NCBI RefSeq assembly: GCF_000003815.2
Contig: NC_049983.1
Span: 9,734,779 to 9,798,778, forward strand
Direction: 5' to 3'
DNA length: 64,000 nucleotides
From: Branchiostoma floridae
Lineage: Eukaryota > Chordata > Leptocardii > Amphioxiformes > Branchiostomatidae
The notes under the pieces were generated by a model, which was not told the DNA's origin, did no database searches, and worked only from the letters and a program-made list of their open reading frames with translations. Position numbers and translations under genes: made by a program. Within the stretch, counting starts at the first letter, position 1. Each line of letters opens with the position of its first letter. This document shows positions 1-11,584 of this stretch, piece by piece.

Positions 1-3000
1 GACAACAACCTACTGACACAACTGCCGGAAGCAATCACTACTCTACCTAATCTAAATCACATTGACCTGTCAAAGAACAGTATTGACACATTGCCTGCTG
101 GATTCTCGAAGTTAACACTCCACAGGCTACACCTCCACAACAATAAATTCAAAGAGATACCAGAAGAAGTTTGTTCACTACTTCAGCTCCACACCTTTTC
201 CGTGACAAGCAACCCACTCAAGTATCTCCCTGACAATATATCTCAACTAACAGGACTGAGAACCATGTACATCGGTAGATGTCAGTTTTTAGAGTTCCCC
301 AGACAAGTGCTGCAGTTGGAGGGTCTACAGGAGCTATATATGGGGACCTGGACTGGTAAAGGCAAACCATCACCCGTACCTGAAGACATCGGCAGACTGA
401 AGAACTTACAAGTCTTGGACCTGCAGAATAGTAGCTTGGCGTCACTGCCTGATAGTGTTGGGGAATTGATGCAGTTGAGGCACTTAAATATCTCTGCAAA
501 CAAATTCACATCAGTTCCTGACTCAATCATGAACCTGTCCAACCTTGAGAAGCTAAACATGTCAGGTAACAGAATTTCCCACCTTCCCCTGACTCTGATC
601 CGATTGGCCAAACTAAAGGACATGGGCATCTCTGAAAACCCCCTGACATACCCTCCTCCTGATGTCTGTCGGATTGGTACAGCCGCCATCATGGACTTCC
701 TGAGAAGAAAGTTGAAGGAAAAAGAAGATGGTATGTAATATGAGGATTCTGGAGAAAAGTTTGATAAAGGGTCAATCAATTAGAAAGACGTAATGTAAAT
801 GTATTAGTTACTATGCATGTGCCACAAGCAACATTTGTAGCTTTTTGTTGATGTAGAACAAGTAGTTATAATATGGATCATTATAGATATGCCTCAATAT
901 AGATATAAGGTGAGAAACTGTGACTGATAAGCTGTGTTACCGTGTAGATTATATGTAGATAAGATCATGCAATATGCTTTAATGTAAAAGTTGTCTGAAT
1001 ATGAAAGCTTATTACTCTCTTTAATGCAGGCTAGAATTGCTCGCTCGCATCTAACCACAGTCATATCGATGTTTCAGGGAAAGACCTGAGGAAACGTCTC
1101 CACCATTTCTCACAAAACGTGACTGAAACGCGCGAGGTGGAAGGTCTCGGTGTCGCACTTCAACTTACGGCAGATGAGATGACGTCCATTACCCAAGTAA
1201 TACTTTTGGTCACTTGAGCATTTGTGCATGAAAACTCTATACATCACTCAGAAACGTGGTGTATACAAACTCTCAGAACAACGTATGCCTGTAACAATGT
1301 TGTTGCTTAGCCTACGTTTTATAACTACATGAGTAACTAGAATAGAACATACCTCCTACAAAATACAACAACCATTGTGTCACAGCGTCCAATGTAAACT
1401 CTTATACTTTAAGGGTTCAAGCAACCAAACCCCGAGTTACCAGGCCTATAGCGTGCTGTTGAAGTGGATGGAGAAAGACCGAGAAGCGTCGGTGGACAAG
1501 CTTCAGCAAGAGCTGAGTGACTTTGGCATGGACCTGCTAGCACAGGAGGTTGGCAGGATTGAGGTATTGGCACCAAGTTGTTTTCAAGGTCTAAAAAAGT
1601 AAGTTTGATATAAAAGTCTGTATTTTCACCTTTAGCTGACACGTTTCAGTAACGACGGACTTTGTTTTACAGGCTCGGCCAGGTAAGCGACCGGCAGAAA
1701 CATCAGCTGGACCGCCAGCCAAGCGATCGGCAGCCGGAGAGTTTTATCTTGACGGGCATCAGGACGAACAGCCACCGGAGGAAAACTGCACTTCGAGAGC
1801 CCTGGTGGAAGAACAACAAGGCAAGAAGCCAAGAAATCGAGGTAAGCTTGCTGGACATGAATGCTACCTGGAAAAGGCACATTGCTTTCTGAATTACTTC
1901 GGCAGGAACACATGAAAAAAATGATTGATTGATTGATAGATAGATAATGACGATAATAATAACAAAAAAATTGAAACAGCTTCCAACTATCCTAGTTAGA
2001 GAGCTTAGCTACTGTCAATATTTACATGTGCTGCGTGTGAAGTGAGACAGATAATAAGTCGAAATTCTCACTAAATTTACACAGCTCTCTGCAGCTTGTA
2101 TTATGTAGCTTGTATTTAAGACGTCTTAAGATTTAAAAGATAGCAAAGGTTTCTCAGCGTCCATACAAATACATGACATGAAAAATACTCTCAACGTTGT
2201 CATCCATGCTTTGTTTTCAGGATCTGGAGCTAAGCCTATAGTGTTGCTGCTCAACGATGAGTATGGGACTGCAAAGGGCGGCATATCCACCGTCCACTAC
2301 CAGATGACGTCACTACTGGCTTTCAAAGGTGCAGAGGTCTATTCTACAGTCCTGAGTGCCACAGAAGACGATAAGAAGGATGCAGCTGCTGATAGCGTTC
2401 AGCTCATCTTTCCAAAAACATCCAAACGTGACAAGAGAGAGCCCTGCCTTGATTGGCTGACCTTTGACCATAAGGCTCGTTATCCAGACCTTCCTCTAGT
2501 CGACTTCATCGTCGGTCACGTGCCCATCACAAGCCATGCAGCAAGACAAATCAAGGAGCAACGTTTTCCTGACGCTAAACTCGTCCAAGTCACGCATGTG
2601 ATGCCAGAAGACACCAACCAGTACAGGAGCGATGAGAGGGTGTTGAGCATTGGAGACGAGCAGAAAAACATTCTTGAAGACCTGGAACATGCTGACGTAA
2701 TCATCTCAGTAGGACCATACTTGCATGACTACTACAAGCATGAGACGAGAGATTTCAAACCTCACTTCGAGTTCCTTCCTAAGCCCTCCGATATCTTCAG
2801 CACAGCAAAGTGCAAATACGTTGATACCAGTGTGAAAGTGGTTCTATCCATCGGCAGGGTCAAGGGTGTGGAGAAGCTGAAAGGATACGATCTGGCCGCA
2901 ATGTCCATGGGCAAGGTCATCGTAGCACACCCCGACGCCAAATGGCGAGCCCACGGCATAAGTGCTGAAGATTTCCAGGAGAGCAGGGATATCATCCAGG

Positions 3001-3407
3001 CCAACGCGAGTAACATCCATTTCACCCCCCTGAAGTACGGCACACAGGACGAGCTGCACAAGGACATGGAAAAGGCAAACGTCGTGCTGATGCCGTCACG
3101 TGCAGAGCCATTCGGCCTGATTGGTCTGGAGGCCATCGCTGCAGGGGTGCCGGTCCTGGTTTCCCACAAGTCTGGTCTTGCGAAGTTCCTGAAGACACAA
3201 GACCCCGAGTTCGACCGCACGATCGTAGAGATCGAAGATGATGACGATGAGGCCGCCAAAACCCTGTCCAAGCGCATCATCAAGATTCTGTCGGATGGAC
3301 ACAGAGAGTTTCGGGCCGCACAAAGTTTGAAGGAGAAACTTTTGGCCTCGAAGTACTGGGCTGCATCACACACCAGTTTCCTCGAAACATTTGGTCTGGA
3401 AGGCTAG
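1..3407 (+). CDS. LRR-Death domain-glycosyltransferase fusion protein, 5' end outside window
   Basis: Five exons fit one frame: 1-730 (open at the window edge), 1078-1196, 1414-1563, 1673-1841 and 2221-3407 (stop). All introns are GT-AG with matching phases (1,0,0,1). Exon 1 encodes about ten 23-residue leucine-rich repeats of the LPxxI..LxxLxxLxLxxN type. Exons 2 and 3 together match a Death domain: DLRKRLHHF, a LTADEMTSI turn, then YSVLLKWMEKD and LLAQEVGRI helices. Exon 4 is a Lys/Pro-rich linker with PGKRPAE and PPAKRSA, possibly a nuclear signal. The last exon is a GT-B fold, GT4-type glycosyltransferase with a Gly-rich GGIS loop and the E-x7-E motif EPFGLIGLE. LRR plus Death domains normally serve recognition and adaptor recruitment. 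The role of the glycosyltransferase here is unknown, as is its sugar donor. The start and any N-terminal domain lie upstream of the window. Confidence 0.85.
2221..3407 (+). other. GT4-type glycosyltransferase exon of the fusion gene
   Basis: One 1187-nt exon holds the whole catalytic region, about 394 residues. Its N-terminal half has the Rossmann start PIVLLLNDEYG followed by KGGISTVHYQ, typical of the loop near the nucleotide-sugar site. Its C-terminal half ends with EPFGLIGLEAIAAGVPVLVS, the conserved donor-binding region of GT4 enzymes with both glutamates kept, so catalytic activity is plausible. An acidic stretch EIEDDDDEAA follows. Having this domain on a single exon behind several short ones suggests it was joined to an LRR-Death gene by exon gain, which is inference. 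Confidence 0.85.
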
Positions 3408-3900
3408 CTTATAACCACATTGCTTTGATGCCTGCCAACATGTTACATCTGCCTGTTGATTGTCTCTTTTAAAGTTATATCATGGCCTTCAGAACCCAAA
3501 AATATTCATGTAGGTACAAATCCTGACTCTTGATCAAACTTATATCATCTTACCACCTATTCATACATTCTGAACTCTTGCAAACATGGCAATGAGGAAA
3601 ACAATTGATATAACATAACATCCACGCTTTGTAATTTAGAAGAGAAGAAGCTTGCAATCATATAGGTCTAAGGGTTCTTACAGTTCATTCCATTTTTATT
3701 GGCACTGCTGAATATTGACTTCCAGCTGGATTCCATATCATACTTTATATTTAAAGTTGTCAATCTAGTGCAAAACTATGATTTTAGAGTTGGTTGAAAT
3801 TAGAGATATGGTAGTATTCTTTATGTATTTTTAGAATGATGATTGTAAAGCTCCTAATAAAGATTGGAAAGCTTGAAATAAAAAATATTGCTTATGAAAT
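3408..3900 (+). terminator. 3' UTR and poly(A) signals of the LRR-Death-GT gene
   Basis: AT-rich sequence follows the stop codon. AATAAA hexamers at 3856-3861 and 3877-3882 are the likely cleavage signals. No coding potential was seen here. Confidence 0.6.
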
Positions 3901-4685
3901 ATGCCACATATGCCAGGTTGTATGGTTTGAGCTGCCTCTACCTGTACGTCTGCTCAGCAAGGAATGTAGTTTTGTACAGATGGTGTGAGACAATGTAATT
4001 ACTGTATATCTATTGTGGAAGAAATATGTGATTGACATTTGTTGTAGTTGATTTTTTCAATTGAATCTAGTCTTCTTCAAGGAATGAACAGATGTCAGAT
4101 GACAGATGTAAGTCATGGTGTCAGACAAAATCATGCAATCTTGGCGACGACATAAGATCTACAGCCTTATAACTTCTTTAGAATAAACTCAACAAACACA
4201 TTCAGAGGAAGGTCACAAATCCCTGAAAAATCCGATTTTTCATAGATAAGTCTTTATAGAAGGTCAAAGCTAGACAATCAGTCGTTTGAAAATTCCTGCT
4301 ATCTTATCACGAATAAAACCTCAGAGAAGACAACTTATTGGCTTCTCAGCTAAACATCAATGTCCCCAAATCCCTTTGGAGCCAAAACTCAAAGACATAC
4401 ATGTACGTGTTCCAAGTCAAGACAATAAGTAAACTAAGATATTAGGTTTGCCAAAAAGACTAAATTTAAAAGCCTAATCCCATATAAGCCACAAACGCTG
4501 ATAGAACTCTGACATAACAACAAGCAAAGACTCGTTCAAGGACCAGATTACAATCTTTGGCAAAAATGAAACTAAACAAAGGAGCAGCGGTAGGCTGATT
4601 GATGTCATGGTTATAGTCTACGGTGTGCCCTAGTTTACTAAGAGTACTCAAAAGCTTGTAACAGAACCACAGATACGTAGCTGGT
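3901..4685. other. Spacer with duplicated 5' flank of membrane-protein gene copy 1
   Basis: No gene was seen. From about 4080 the sequence is clearly related to 10985-11400 in front of copy 2: both have a block around CATGCAATCTTGGCG and then ACTTCTTTAGAA followed by CTCAACAAACA. The duplicated unit therefore includes promoter or 5' UTR sequence. No clear TATA box could be assigned. Confidence 0.6.
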
Positions 4686-7600
4686 ATGTACATGGTGTCT
4701 CGTACAGTTCGGGCCATAGCTGAAGACCTCACCTTCGACATCGCGTCAGGGATCACCATGGATGACTCTTTGAGGGACGGTATGACGGGAGTCAGTTCAA
4801 ATCCTGCACAAGGAAAAGCTGCTCTTAGGCCGGTTAGTTGTGATGGCAATCGCTGCATCGAGCCTTACGCTGTTAGTTATCACGAAGGTGGTGGTAATGG
4901 CGGAAATAGCGACTTGTCCACAGAGAATGGTGCTACGGCTTGGAATGTAGAAACAATAACCAACATAGTCCCGGGCAATGCAGATATTCAACCGTACGCA
5001 TTTTCATACATGTGTCAGGACCACATCGTATCCGTCGAGACAAGTTTGGAAGAGACGAAAGAACCGTTTCACCAAGGTGATGGCAATGGTGGAAATAGTG
5101 ACATATTCTCAGAAAATGGTGCTACGGCTGGAAAAGGACAAACAATAATCGACAAAGCACCGGGCAATGCAGATATTGAACCATATGCTTTTTCATACAT
5201 GTGTCAGGACCATATCGTATCCGTCGAGACAAGTTTGGAAGAGGCAAAAGAACCGTTTCAGAAAACAATCACGGCTGTAAGCAGCATCAAGGATGTTTCA
5301 ACTAAACTGGTGATATGTCACTCATCCAGGGTTGATGATGGCACTACTTTTGCCAGGGATAACCGTAATGTCCAACGGCTTCGACGTCCTCCAATTTCAC
5401 TTCATCCAAATCAGATGTACGCACAAAAGGACATTGCCGAGCTAAACGTTCATACCGAACCTCCACTGCAGAAAACAAGAATGGCTTTAAGCAGCAGCAA
5501 TGATGTTTCAACCGAACTGGTGGTATGTCACTCATCCAGGGTTGATGTAGACACTACCATCGCCAGGGATGACCGTAATGTCCAACGGCTTCGACATCCT
5601 CCAATTTCGCTTCATCCAAATCAGATGTACGCACAAAACGACAGTGCCAAGCTAAACGTTAATACAGAACCTCCGTTGGGGTCAGCAAATAGTGGTGGCA
5701 AAAGCTGCACCAAGTCATGTGTTGTTCAGTATCAGACCGGAGATAAAAATGGCGATGTTGAAATACCTACCAAAAGCAATTCTGCATCCGAAGACGAAGA
5801 AACATTCCACATCGTAAATTTTCATGTTGATATCATTGAACCATATGCCGTAGCTTACACCTACCATGATGACATTGAGGAATCTCCAGAAGAAATGACA
5901 ACCATGGAACCCTGTCAGAAAGCTAAAACGGCTTCAAGCAGCAACGATGATGTCTCGGCCAAATTGGTTAGATGTGACTACAGGAATGACGATGACACAA
6001 TGGGCTTTCCTGGGAATGACAGTGCAAGGCATGACATTCTTCATCCACCGAGTAGACTCCAACCAAATTCGATATGCGACAGTAACACACGGGACCCGAA
6101 TCTGTTGTACCATACATCAACTCTGAACTCGAATCCAACTAGTAAAGAGCAAAACAACCCGAGCTACGACTCACTGTCCCCGCAAAATGCCGAAAAGTCT
6201 AACTCGGCTTACGGGCAAAATAATCAACCTGACTTTCGCAGCACTGAGGTATCACAAAGTGAGGGCATCCTCCGAATCGACCCATATGCTATTCGATACC
6301 AGGAAGACGATGACATTAGCAGTGACATACGAACGCGTGGCCCTGTCGCTGAAAACGGACAAACAGTCGACATTGACCTTGGTGATAATGCGAATATTGA
6401 ACCCATTCAACCGTACGCTGTTGCTTTCGGATGCCAAGGCGACATGCCGTCTGACAAGAAGACAAAAGAGACTCATGACAAAGAATCGTCTAAGAAAACA
6501 ACTTCAGATAGCAACACCATCTCGACCAGCATGGCAGGAGGTGACTCACACCAGAATGATGCTGTAGACTCAGTGTCTAAAGGACAGGACAAGTGTAACA
6601 ATCTTCGACGTTCTCCGGATACATTTCATGCAAATCCGATGTACGCACGGAGCGACCTCATCCCTAATCCCATGTATGCACCAAACGTTGGCCAGCAAGC
6701 AATTAGAGGTAAGAAATGTCTACATGTATTTAATTAGCCTTTTGTTTTAGTTATTTAGCCCTGTGGGTTTGAGTGATGTATGTAAAAACCTCATTATAAT
6801 GTAAAAAAATGACATTTTTCTGAAGTTTTAGAATATGATGTCCACTTCAGTTTTGTTCATCATCAGAGAGGTGACACCAGCTGAAATCCACTTCTATCGT
6901 GAAATCAAATTAATGTCTCCCCAGCTAAAGCGCTCGTTATAATGTATTTCATTTGAAATGTTACAGGTGGAGAGAGATTTGTACGCTTTGTTTATTTTCT
7001 CTTCCTGAGAAAGTATTCTTTTGATTTTGTTTGCTTTCGTCTTGACGCTTTGAGATAGACTCTAAAGCCCTGCTTTGTACTCCAGTACAGTTCAATGGCT
7101 AATCATTGGTTCACAGCTGCCAAGTGCTCTTGCATATTCTCCAAGCTTTTAAGATCAACGCGAATTTGGGGGGCCACTTTCAATGATATCTGTGACCACA
7201 TTGTCCAGGAGCTGTTGCAGGAAGAAACGGGTACATGAATGAATGTCCTGCCAGTTGAATGTGTTTTTGAGACCGCTTCAGAGGTAGTACGTGTAGGAGT
7301 AGCTTGGCTGGTATGTGTTGTTTCCCTACAGGGAAGAGATGTTGCCTTGCTGTAGTGGCAGCTATTGTACTTCTGGTATCATTGACCACTGCTGGAGTCA
7401 TTCTTGCGATGTTCTTGAGTACACACGGTAGTCCACTGGTAAGATAGTTTATGTCTTTCTCGCTATTTTCTCCATCTGTTAGATGTTCCAGGAACCATTT
7501 TATACGAAGAGTCTCCTTACTTGTCATCACTAAAATAGACTTACAGCCAAATTTTGTACCCGTAGTCTTTATTTGTCAAGGAAGAAACAGTGGACCAGAC

Positions 7601-9861
7601 GTTGGCAATTGTAGTTCCATTATGATTTGACGTCCACCAACACCGATGGACTTCGAAGCTATGAAAAGTCTGCGTGAAGCTTCAAACAACAACGTGTACT
7701 TGCGAATAATTGTATTTTGGCGTAGTATGAATCTGACATGACATTTTAAAGTATACAGCAAAATCAATCCAAATGTTATTTTCCATGTTTCTATCGGCAG
7801 CATTGTGCACTAATTGTTGTTTTAGAATTAAAATTAGAGCATCGCATGAAGAAATGTATAATTAACAACATAGTTCCCTATCTAAAGGTGGCACAAACTG
7901 TGAACACCACCTACACAACTGGTCAGTCCGATATGAACACTACCTACATCCCTGGCCAGTCTGATCTGAACTCTACCTACATCCCGGGTCAGTCTGATGT
8001 GAACACTACCTACATCCCTGGTCAGTCTAATGTGAACACTACCTACACAACTGGTCAGTCTGGTGTGGACACCACCTACACAACTGGTCAGTCTGATGTG
8101 AACACTACCTACACAACTGGTCAGTCTGATGTGAACACTACCTACGCAACTGGTCAGTCAGATATGAACATTACAGACACAACTGGTCAGTCCGCAATCC
8201 TGTTTCAGTCTGATGTGAATACCTACATCCCTGACCACCCTGCTATCAGCAGTTCTATGGGAACGACAACATTAAAGCCCGTTTCAATTTCCACGGTGAG
8301 TATAATCTTCGAGTTATTCTTCCGTAAACGCATGAAGGTCTCAAACTAATTTTTTTCATCACCAACTCACTAATCCTTTCCACATTTGCCTTACCGAATG
8401 AAAGGTATACAAAAAAATGTAATGACTGTATTATAGCTATATAGCTTGATCGATGAAGGCACTCGATGGTCACCAATTTCAGCTACTCCTACCGGTAGAA
8501 ATGTCAATAGTCCACATTTTGGTATTATTTGATATTATCATATAGCCAGGCGCCGCGGACCAATCAGAAGGCCCCGTTCCACGTTGGTTATAACGCCGTA
8601 ACACATAGATTCCGGCCAGGCCGGTGTGTATCGCTCATCTGGTTGGTCAGAATGAATCGACACCGGCACCAGTGTCGATGCAAATCAACACCGGTGCCGG
8701 TGTCGATTCATTCTTACCAATCAGAAGGAGCGATACACACAAGAAAGTAAGGGATATGCAGGCATTGGCCAATCAAAGGAGCAAAACATTTGCCAGAGCA
8801 GAGGTAATAAGTACAGACTCCAAGGGGAATGGCTCCTGACATTGATAATTAGTTTTGTTGTTCTAAAAAGCCAAAGATTGCAATGTTTGGAATATTTTCT
8901 GTGGAAATTTTGGTTTAAAAATGCAATCTGTAATCTCCTCACAAATGTAAGTACCAAAGAACAAATGTGAAATTCGACAAAGGAATTCAAACGTATAGTA
9001 CCAATGGGATCTATGCGTCATACAGGAGTTTGCAAGTTTGGGTAGGCTATATGATAATAACGATAATGACCCGCCTGTTCCTCGGTGTACATGGTGTTAC
9101 AACGCCTGGTCCTTTGCTATAACCACCTCATAAAACCACCTCGTTCGCTTCGCTCACTCGGTGGTTTTATTCGGTGGTTCTAGCAAAGGACCAGGCTTTA
9201 TGACACCATATACACATCGGGGCGGGTCATTAACCCTTATTTAATCCACAGGTGAGTTCTACCGATGGCTCATCTGGTAATGGCTCTTTGGGGGAAGCAT
9301 TAACCACCGTGATGCCATGGTTGAAAAGAAGACGTCCAACAGGTAATTTTGATCTGCTTTCGAAACAATAGTCTGGAAGAGAGATTTAGCTTTTTTTAAT
9401 ATCACTTGAAATATTGTCTACCCCTCTCTCCTTTCAAAGGGTAGTTTTGACTGCACTTGAAGGGAAGGGGAAAATGGACATTACATCTAGAAATATAACT
9501 TTTCGTTCATTTCTTTCTATACGTCTCCTAAAGGAAATCCCAAATTTAAGATTTGTACTTTCCGAAAACGAATATTGAGTCTTTTTCATGTCATGTTTCT
9601 GTTATTATCCACCACCTACAGAGGGGTTTTAGCATTTCGCTTACGTCGCGTTAATTTTGTATCCTTCCAGGATTGGTGAAGGGTGTTGGGGAAGTTGGGC
9701 TGAGGAATTTTATTGAAAGTGTTAGACGTTGGGTGAGAATGACTGTTCCTTTGCTAGTATGTGCAGTATGTCCTATCACGTATAACTTGTTAAGTTCTGC
9801 TGGTGTCCGGCCACGCACGCAAATAACTGGTATACTCCAAACGAGTTATTTTCAGCAATGA
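4686..9861 (+). CDS. Type II membrane protein with tyrosine-motif tail and glycosylated stalk, copy 1
   Basis: Exons 4686-6708, 7332-7438, 7888-8295, 9252-9342 and, less surely, 9671-9861 (stop) keep phases 1,0,0,1. The first ATG is 4686; ATG 4692 matches the start of copy 2 better. Exon 1 gives a 674-residue acidic Ser/Thr-rich tail without recognisable folds. It contains six PYAxSY-like motifs (IEPYAFSYM, IDPYAIRYQ, IQPYAVAFG) and NPxY-like motifs (PNQMYAQ twice, ANPMYAR, PNPMYAP, NPSYD). Exon 2 encodes KRCC and one membrane helix, VVAAIVLLVSLTTAGVILAM. The positive charge before it predicts a cytoplasmic N-terminus. Exon 3 is a repeat stalk full of NTT/NST sequons, and exon 4 ends in LKRRRP. 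NPxY is a known PTB/endocytosis motif, so a signalling receptor is a reasonable inference. No extracellular head domain was found; the last exon may be wrong. Confidence 0.75.
6740..7331 (+). other. Intron 1 of copy 1
   Basis: This is non-coding and related to 13612-14269 of copy 2, including GATGTCC.CTTCA.TT followed by TGTTCATCATCAGAGAGGTG. A polypyrimidine run leads to the acceptor at 7331. Confidence 0.6.
7903..8229 (+). repeat. Coding minisatellite: 33-bp units, 11-residue glycosylated stalk (copy 1)
   Basis: About nine tandem units of consensus N-T-T-Y-(I/T)-(P/T)-G-Q-S-D-V. Most begin with an NTT or NST sequon, giving one N-glycosylation site about every 11 residues. The last units decay (NITDTTGQS, then LFQSDVNTY). 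The whole exon stays in frame at 408 nt. A rigid, sugar-coated stalk outside the membrane is the likely role. Confidence 0.9.
8624..8740. repeat. Fold-back element with arms of about 47 bp
   Basis: The left arm starts GTGTGTATCGCTC and runs through AATGAATCGACACCGG. The right arm is its reverse complement, ending GGAGCGATACACAC. The loop is short (about 20 nt). It lies in intron 3 of copy 1 and is absent from the matching place in copy 2. It is probably a MITE; no transposase is present. Confidence 0.8.
9063..9232. repeat. Fold-back (MITE-like) element with arms of about 75 bp next to an exon
   Basis: ATAATGACCCGCC at the left end pairs with GGCGGGTCATTA at the right end. Inside, CCTGGTCCTTTGCTA pairs with TAGCAAAGGACCAGG, and AAAACCACC with GGTGGTTTT. 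The central loop is rich in TCG/GCTTCGCTC. It ends about 20 bp before the exon at 9252 and is absent from copy 2. Confidence 0.85.
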
Positions 9862-11584
9862 ACAATTTTATCACAATCGTTTCTTGTACAACGGCCATAC
9901 TGGGTAACATTCTGCACCGTGTAAAATTCTATGAACATGAGTCTGTGACAGAAATTTAAAGTTTGAACACTCAGCAGCACGATATGTTTATCACGAATCA
10001 TTTGATACCAAAAACACTTTCAAGAAAACTGGGGAGTTTTCGAAGACACTTCTGAGCTTGTATACGAATCATGTAACATTTGCTGTAACAGTTACAAATC
10101 ATTGGTTATTAACTGTCAACGGTGAAGTTTGATTATTGTGATGATGCGAGCATGGCCAAAAGGTCAGGAAGGATTATTTACGGTTCTCATTTTGATCATT
10201 TCCAGTTGAGCAGCAAAGAAAACCGGAAAAAGCCTAGCGAGGTGGTGATGACTTGTAATTTGACAGGTAGCCACAAGTGGTCGTGTCTGCTACCAATGTC
10301 GTAATTGTAACTGAGATGGTCAACAAGTGACTCCAAGCCCTTTGCTTGGAATAGAAGATACCCGTCTTGCCTGTTTCACATGCGCCAACGTTCCCTTATG
10401 TAAAGGAAGAAAGGAAAGCTCTGATCAATATACTTCGAACATGGTTCAAAAGACTGCGGCCACAGAAGAGAACTCTTATGAAATGACTGTGTTTGTATAT
10501 GGCGCGCGTGGGAGTGTGTGTGTTGTGTGACCACTGTGTGTACTGCTTCAGTGACCACTTCATAGTATAGATGTCTTAAAAAGGGCCAAAATATTGTGTT
10601 TTGACAAAATGTCAAGTTTATTCTCTGCACTCACCAAGGTAACATTTTATGGGCACTATTCAAGAAACTGGCTTCTTCTTAAAGAGGTCAGAACCCCGCG
10701 TGTAATAGTGACTTGTGATTGGAAAACATGGCACAGTGGTGTACGAAGCCAAAGCTTGTTGGGGGCATGCTTCTTCCCTGAGGAATGATTATAACGCCCT
10801 GTAACGCCCTGATGTTAATATCCTCTTTACAACATTTTTTAGGAAATCTGATTCTGTGTCTAGGATTCTTCGTCCAATGACACTAAGTGTCCAGGAGTTT
10901 CAATATGTCAATGTTGTTGAACTTTGGCTTTTATTTCATATTGCAACATCCAACAATGGAATTTCAAAGGCAAAGATCATAGTCTCTTTAGACTAGAAAC
11001 GTTTGCAGACGTAAGTCATGGGGTTAGACCATAATCATGCAATCTTGGCGTCAACATAACATCTATATACTAAAGCCTTTTAACTTCTTTAGAACGAACT
11101 CAACAAACATATCCATATGGAGTGACAGGTCCAAGGAAACCCCTTGTAGAAAGCCAAACCTACACAGTAGTTAGAATTGTCTAGGTTTGACATAGAATAC
11201 ACCCGTTTTATTTTCGCGACGATTCAAAGTTTCACTGACAACACACGTACTTCTCAGCTACATATCAAGGCCCTTAAATCACTTTGGGGCTAACATACCC
11301 AGACAATACATGCTTGAAGTCAATATGTAATAGATGTGATATGTAAAAAATCAAAGTTTGCCAGAAAAAGTATAGCTAAAGCATAATCTCATATAAGTCC
11401 CAGACGCTGTTAAGACTCTTTAAAAACAAGCTAAAAGTTCAATTGACATATTGTGAACCTTGGCAAATAACAAAACTGAACAGGGGAAAAGTGGCAACCG
11501 GTTTAATATCATTGGCATAGACTCCCTGTGTGTGCTCGAGTGTACTCCAGAGTAGTCACTTCATTTTAACCAGTAGTTGTGTAC
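9862..11584 (+). other. Spacer between copy 1 and copy 2
   Basis: No convincing exon was found. A block at 10120-10210 (TTTACGGTTCTCATTTTGATCATTTCCAG) resembles 18930-18965 downstream of copy 2. Both end in a possible splice acceptor, so an undetected 3' exon is possible, but the frames after it disagree. From about 10985 the sequence is the duplicated 5' flank of copy 2. Confidence 0.5.

Noticed and set aside
282..779. Long minus-strand reading frame opposite the LRR exon
   Set aside because: It is the shadow of the LRR coding strand. The + strand shows clear periodic repeats and splice sites.
2762..3373. 203-codon minus-strand frame opposite the glycosyltransferase
   Set aside because: It has no recognisable domain, and the + strand frame holds conserved GT4 motifs.
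7903..8229. Regular 33-bp repeats as a CRISPR array
   Set aside because: The units are contiguous with no spacers, keep a coding frame with sequons, and lie in a spliced eukaryotic exon.
10122..10304. Possible extra exon after copy 1
   Set aside because: The block is conserved in copy 2, but frames and phases after the possible acceptor disagree, so it is not called coding.
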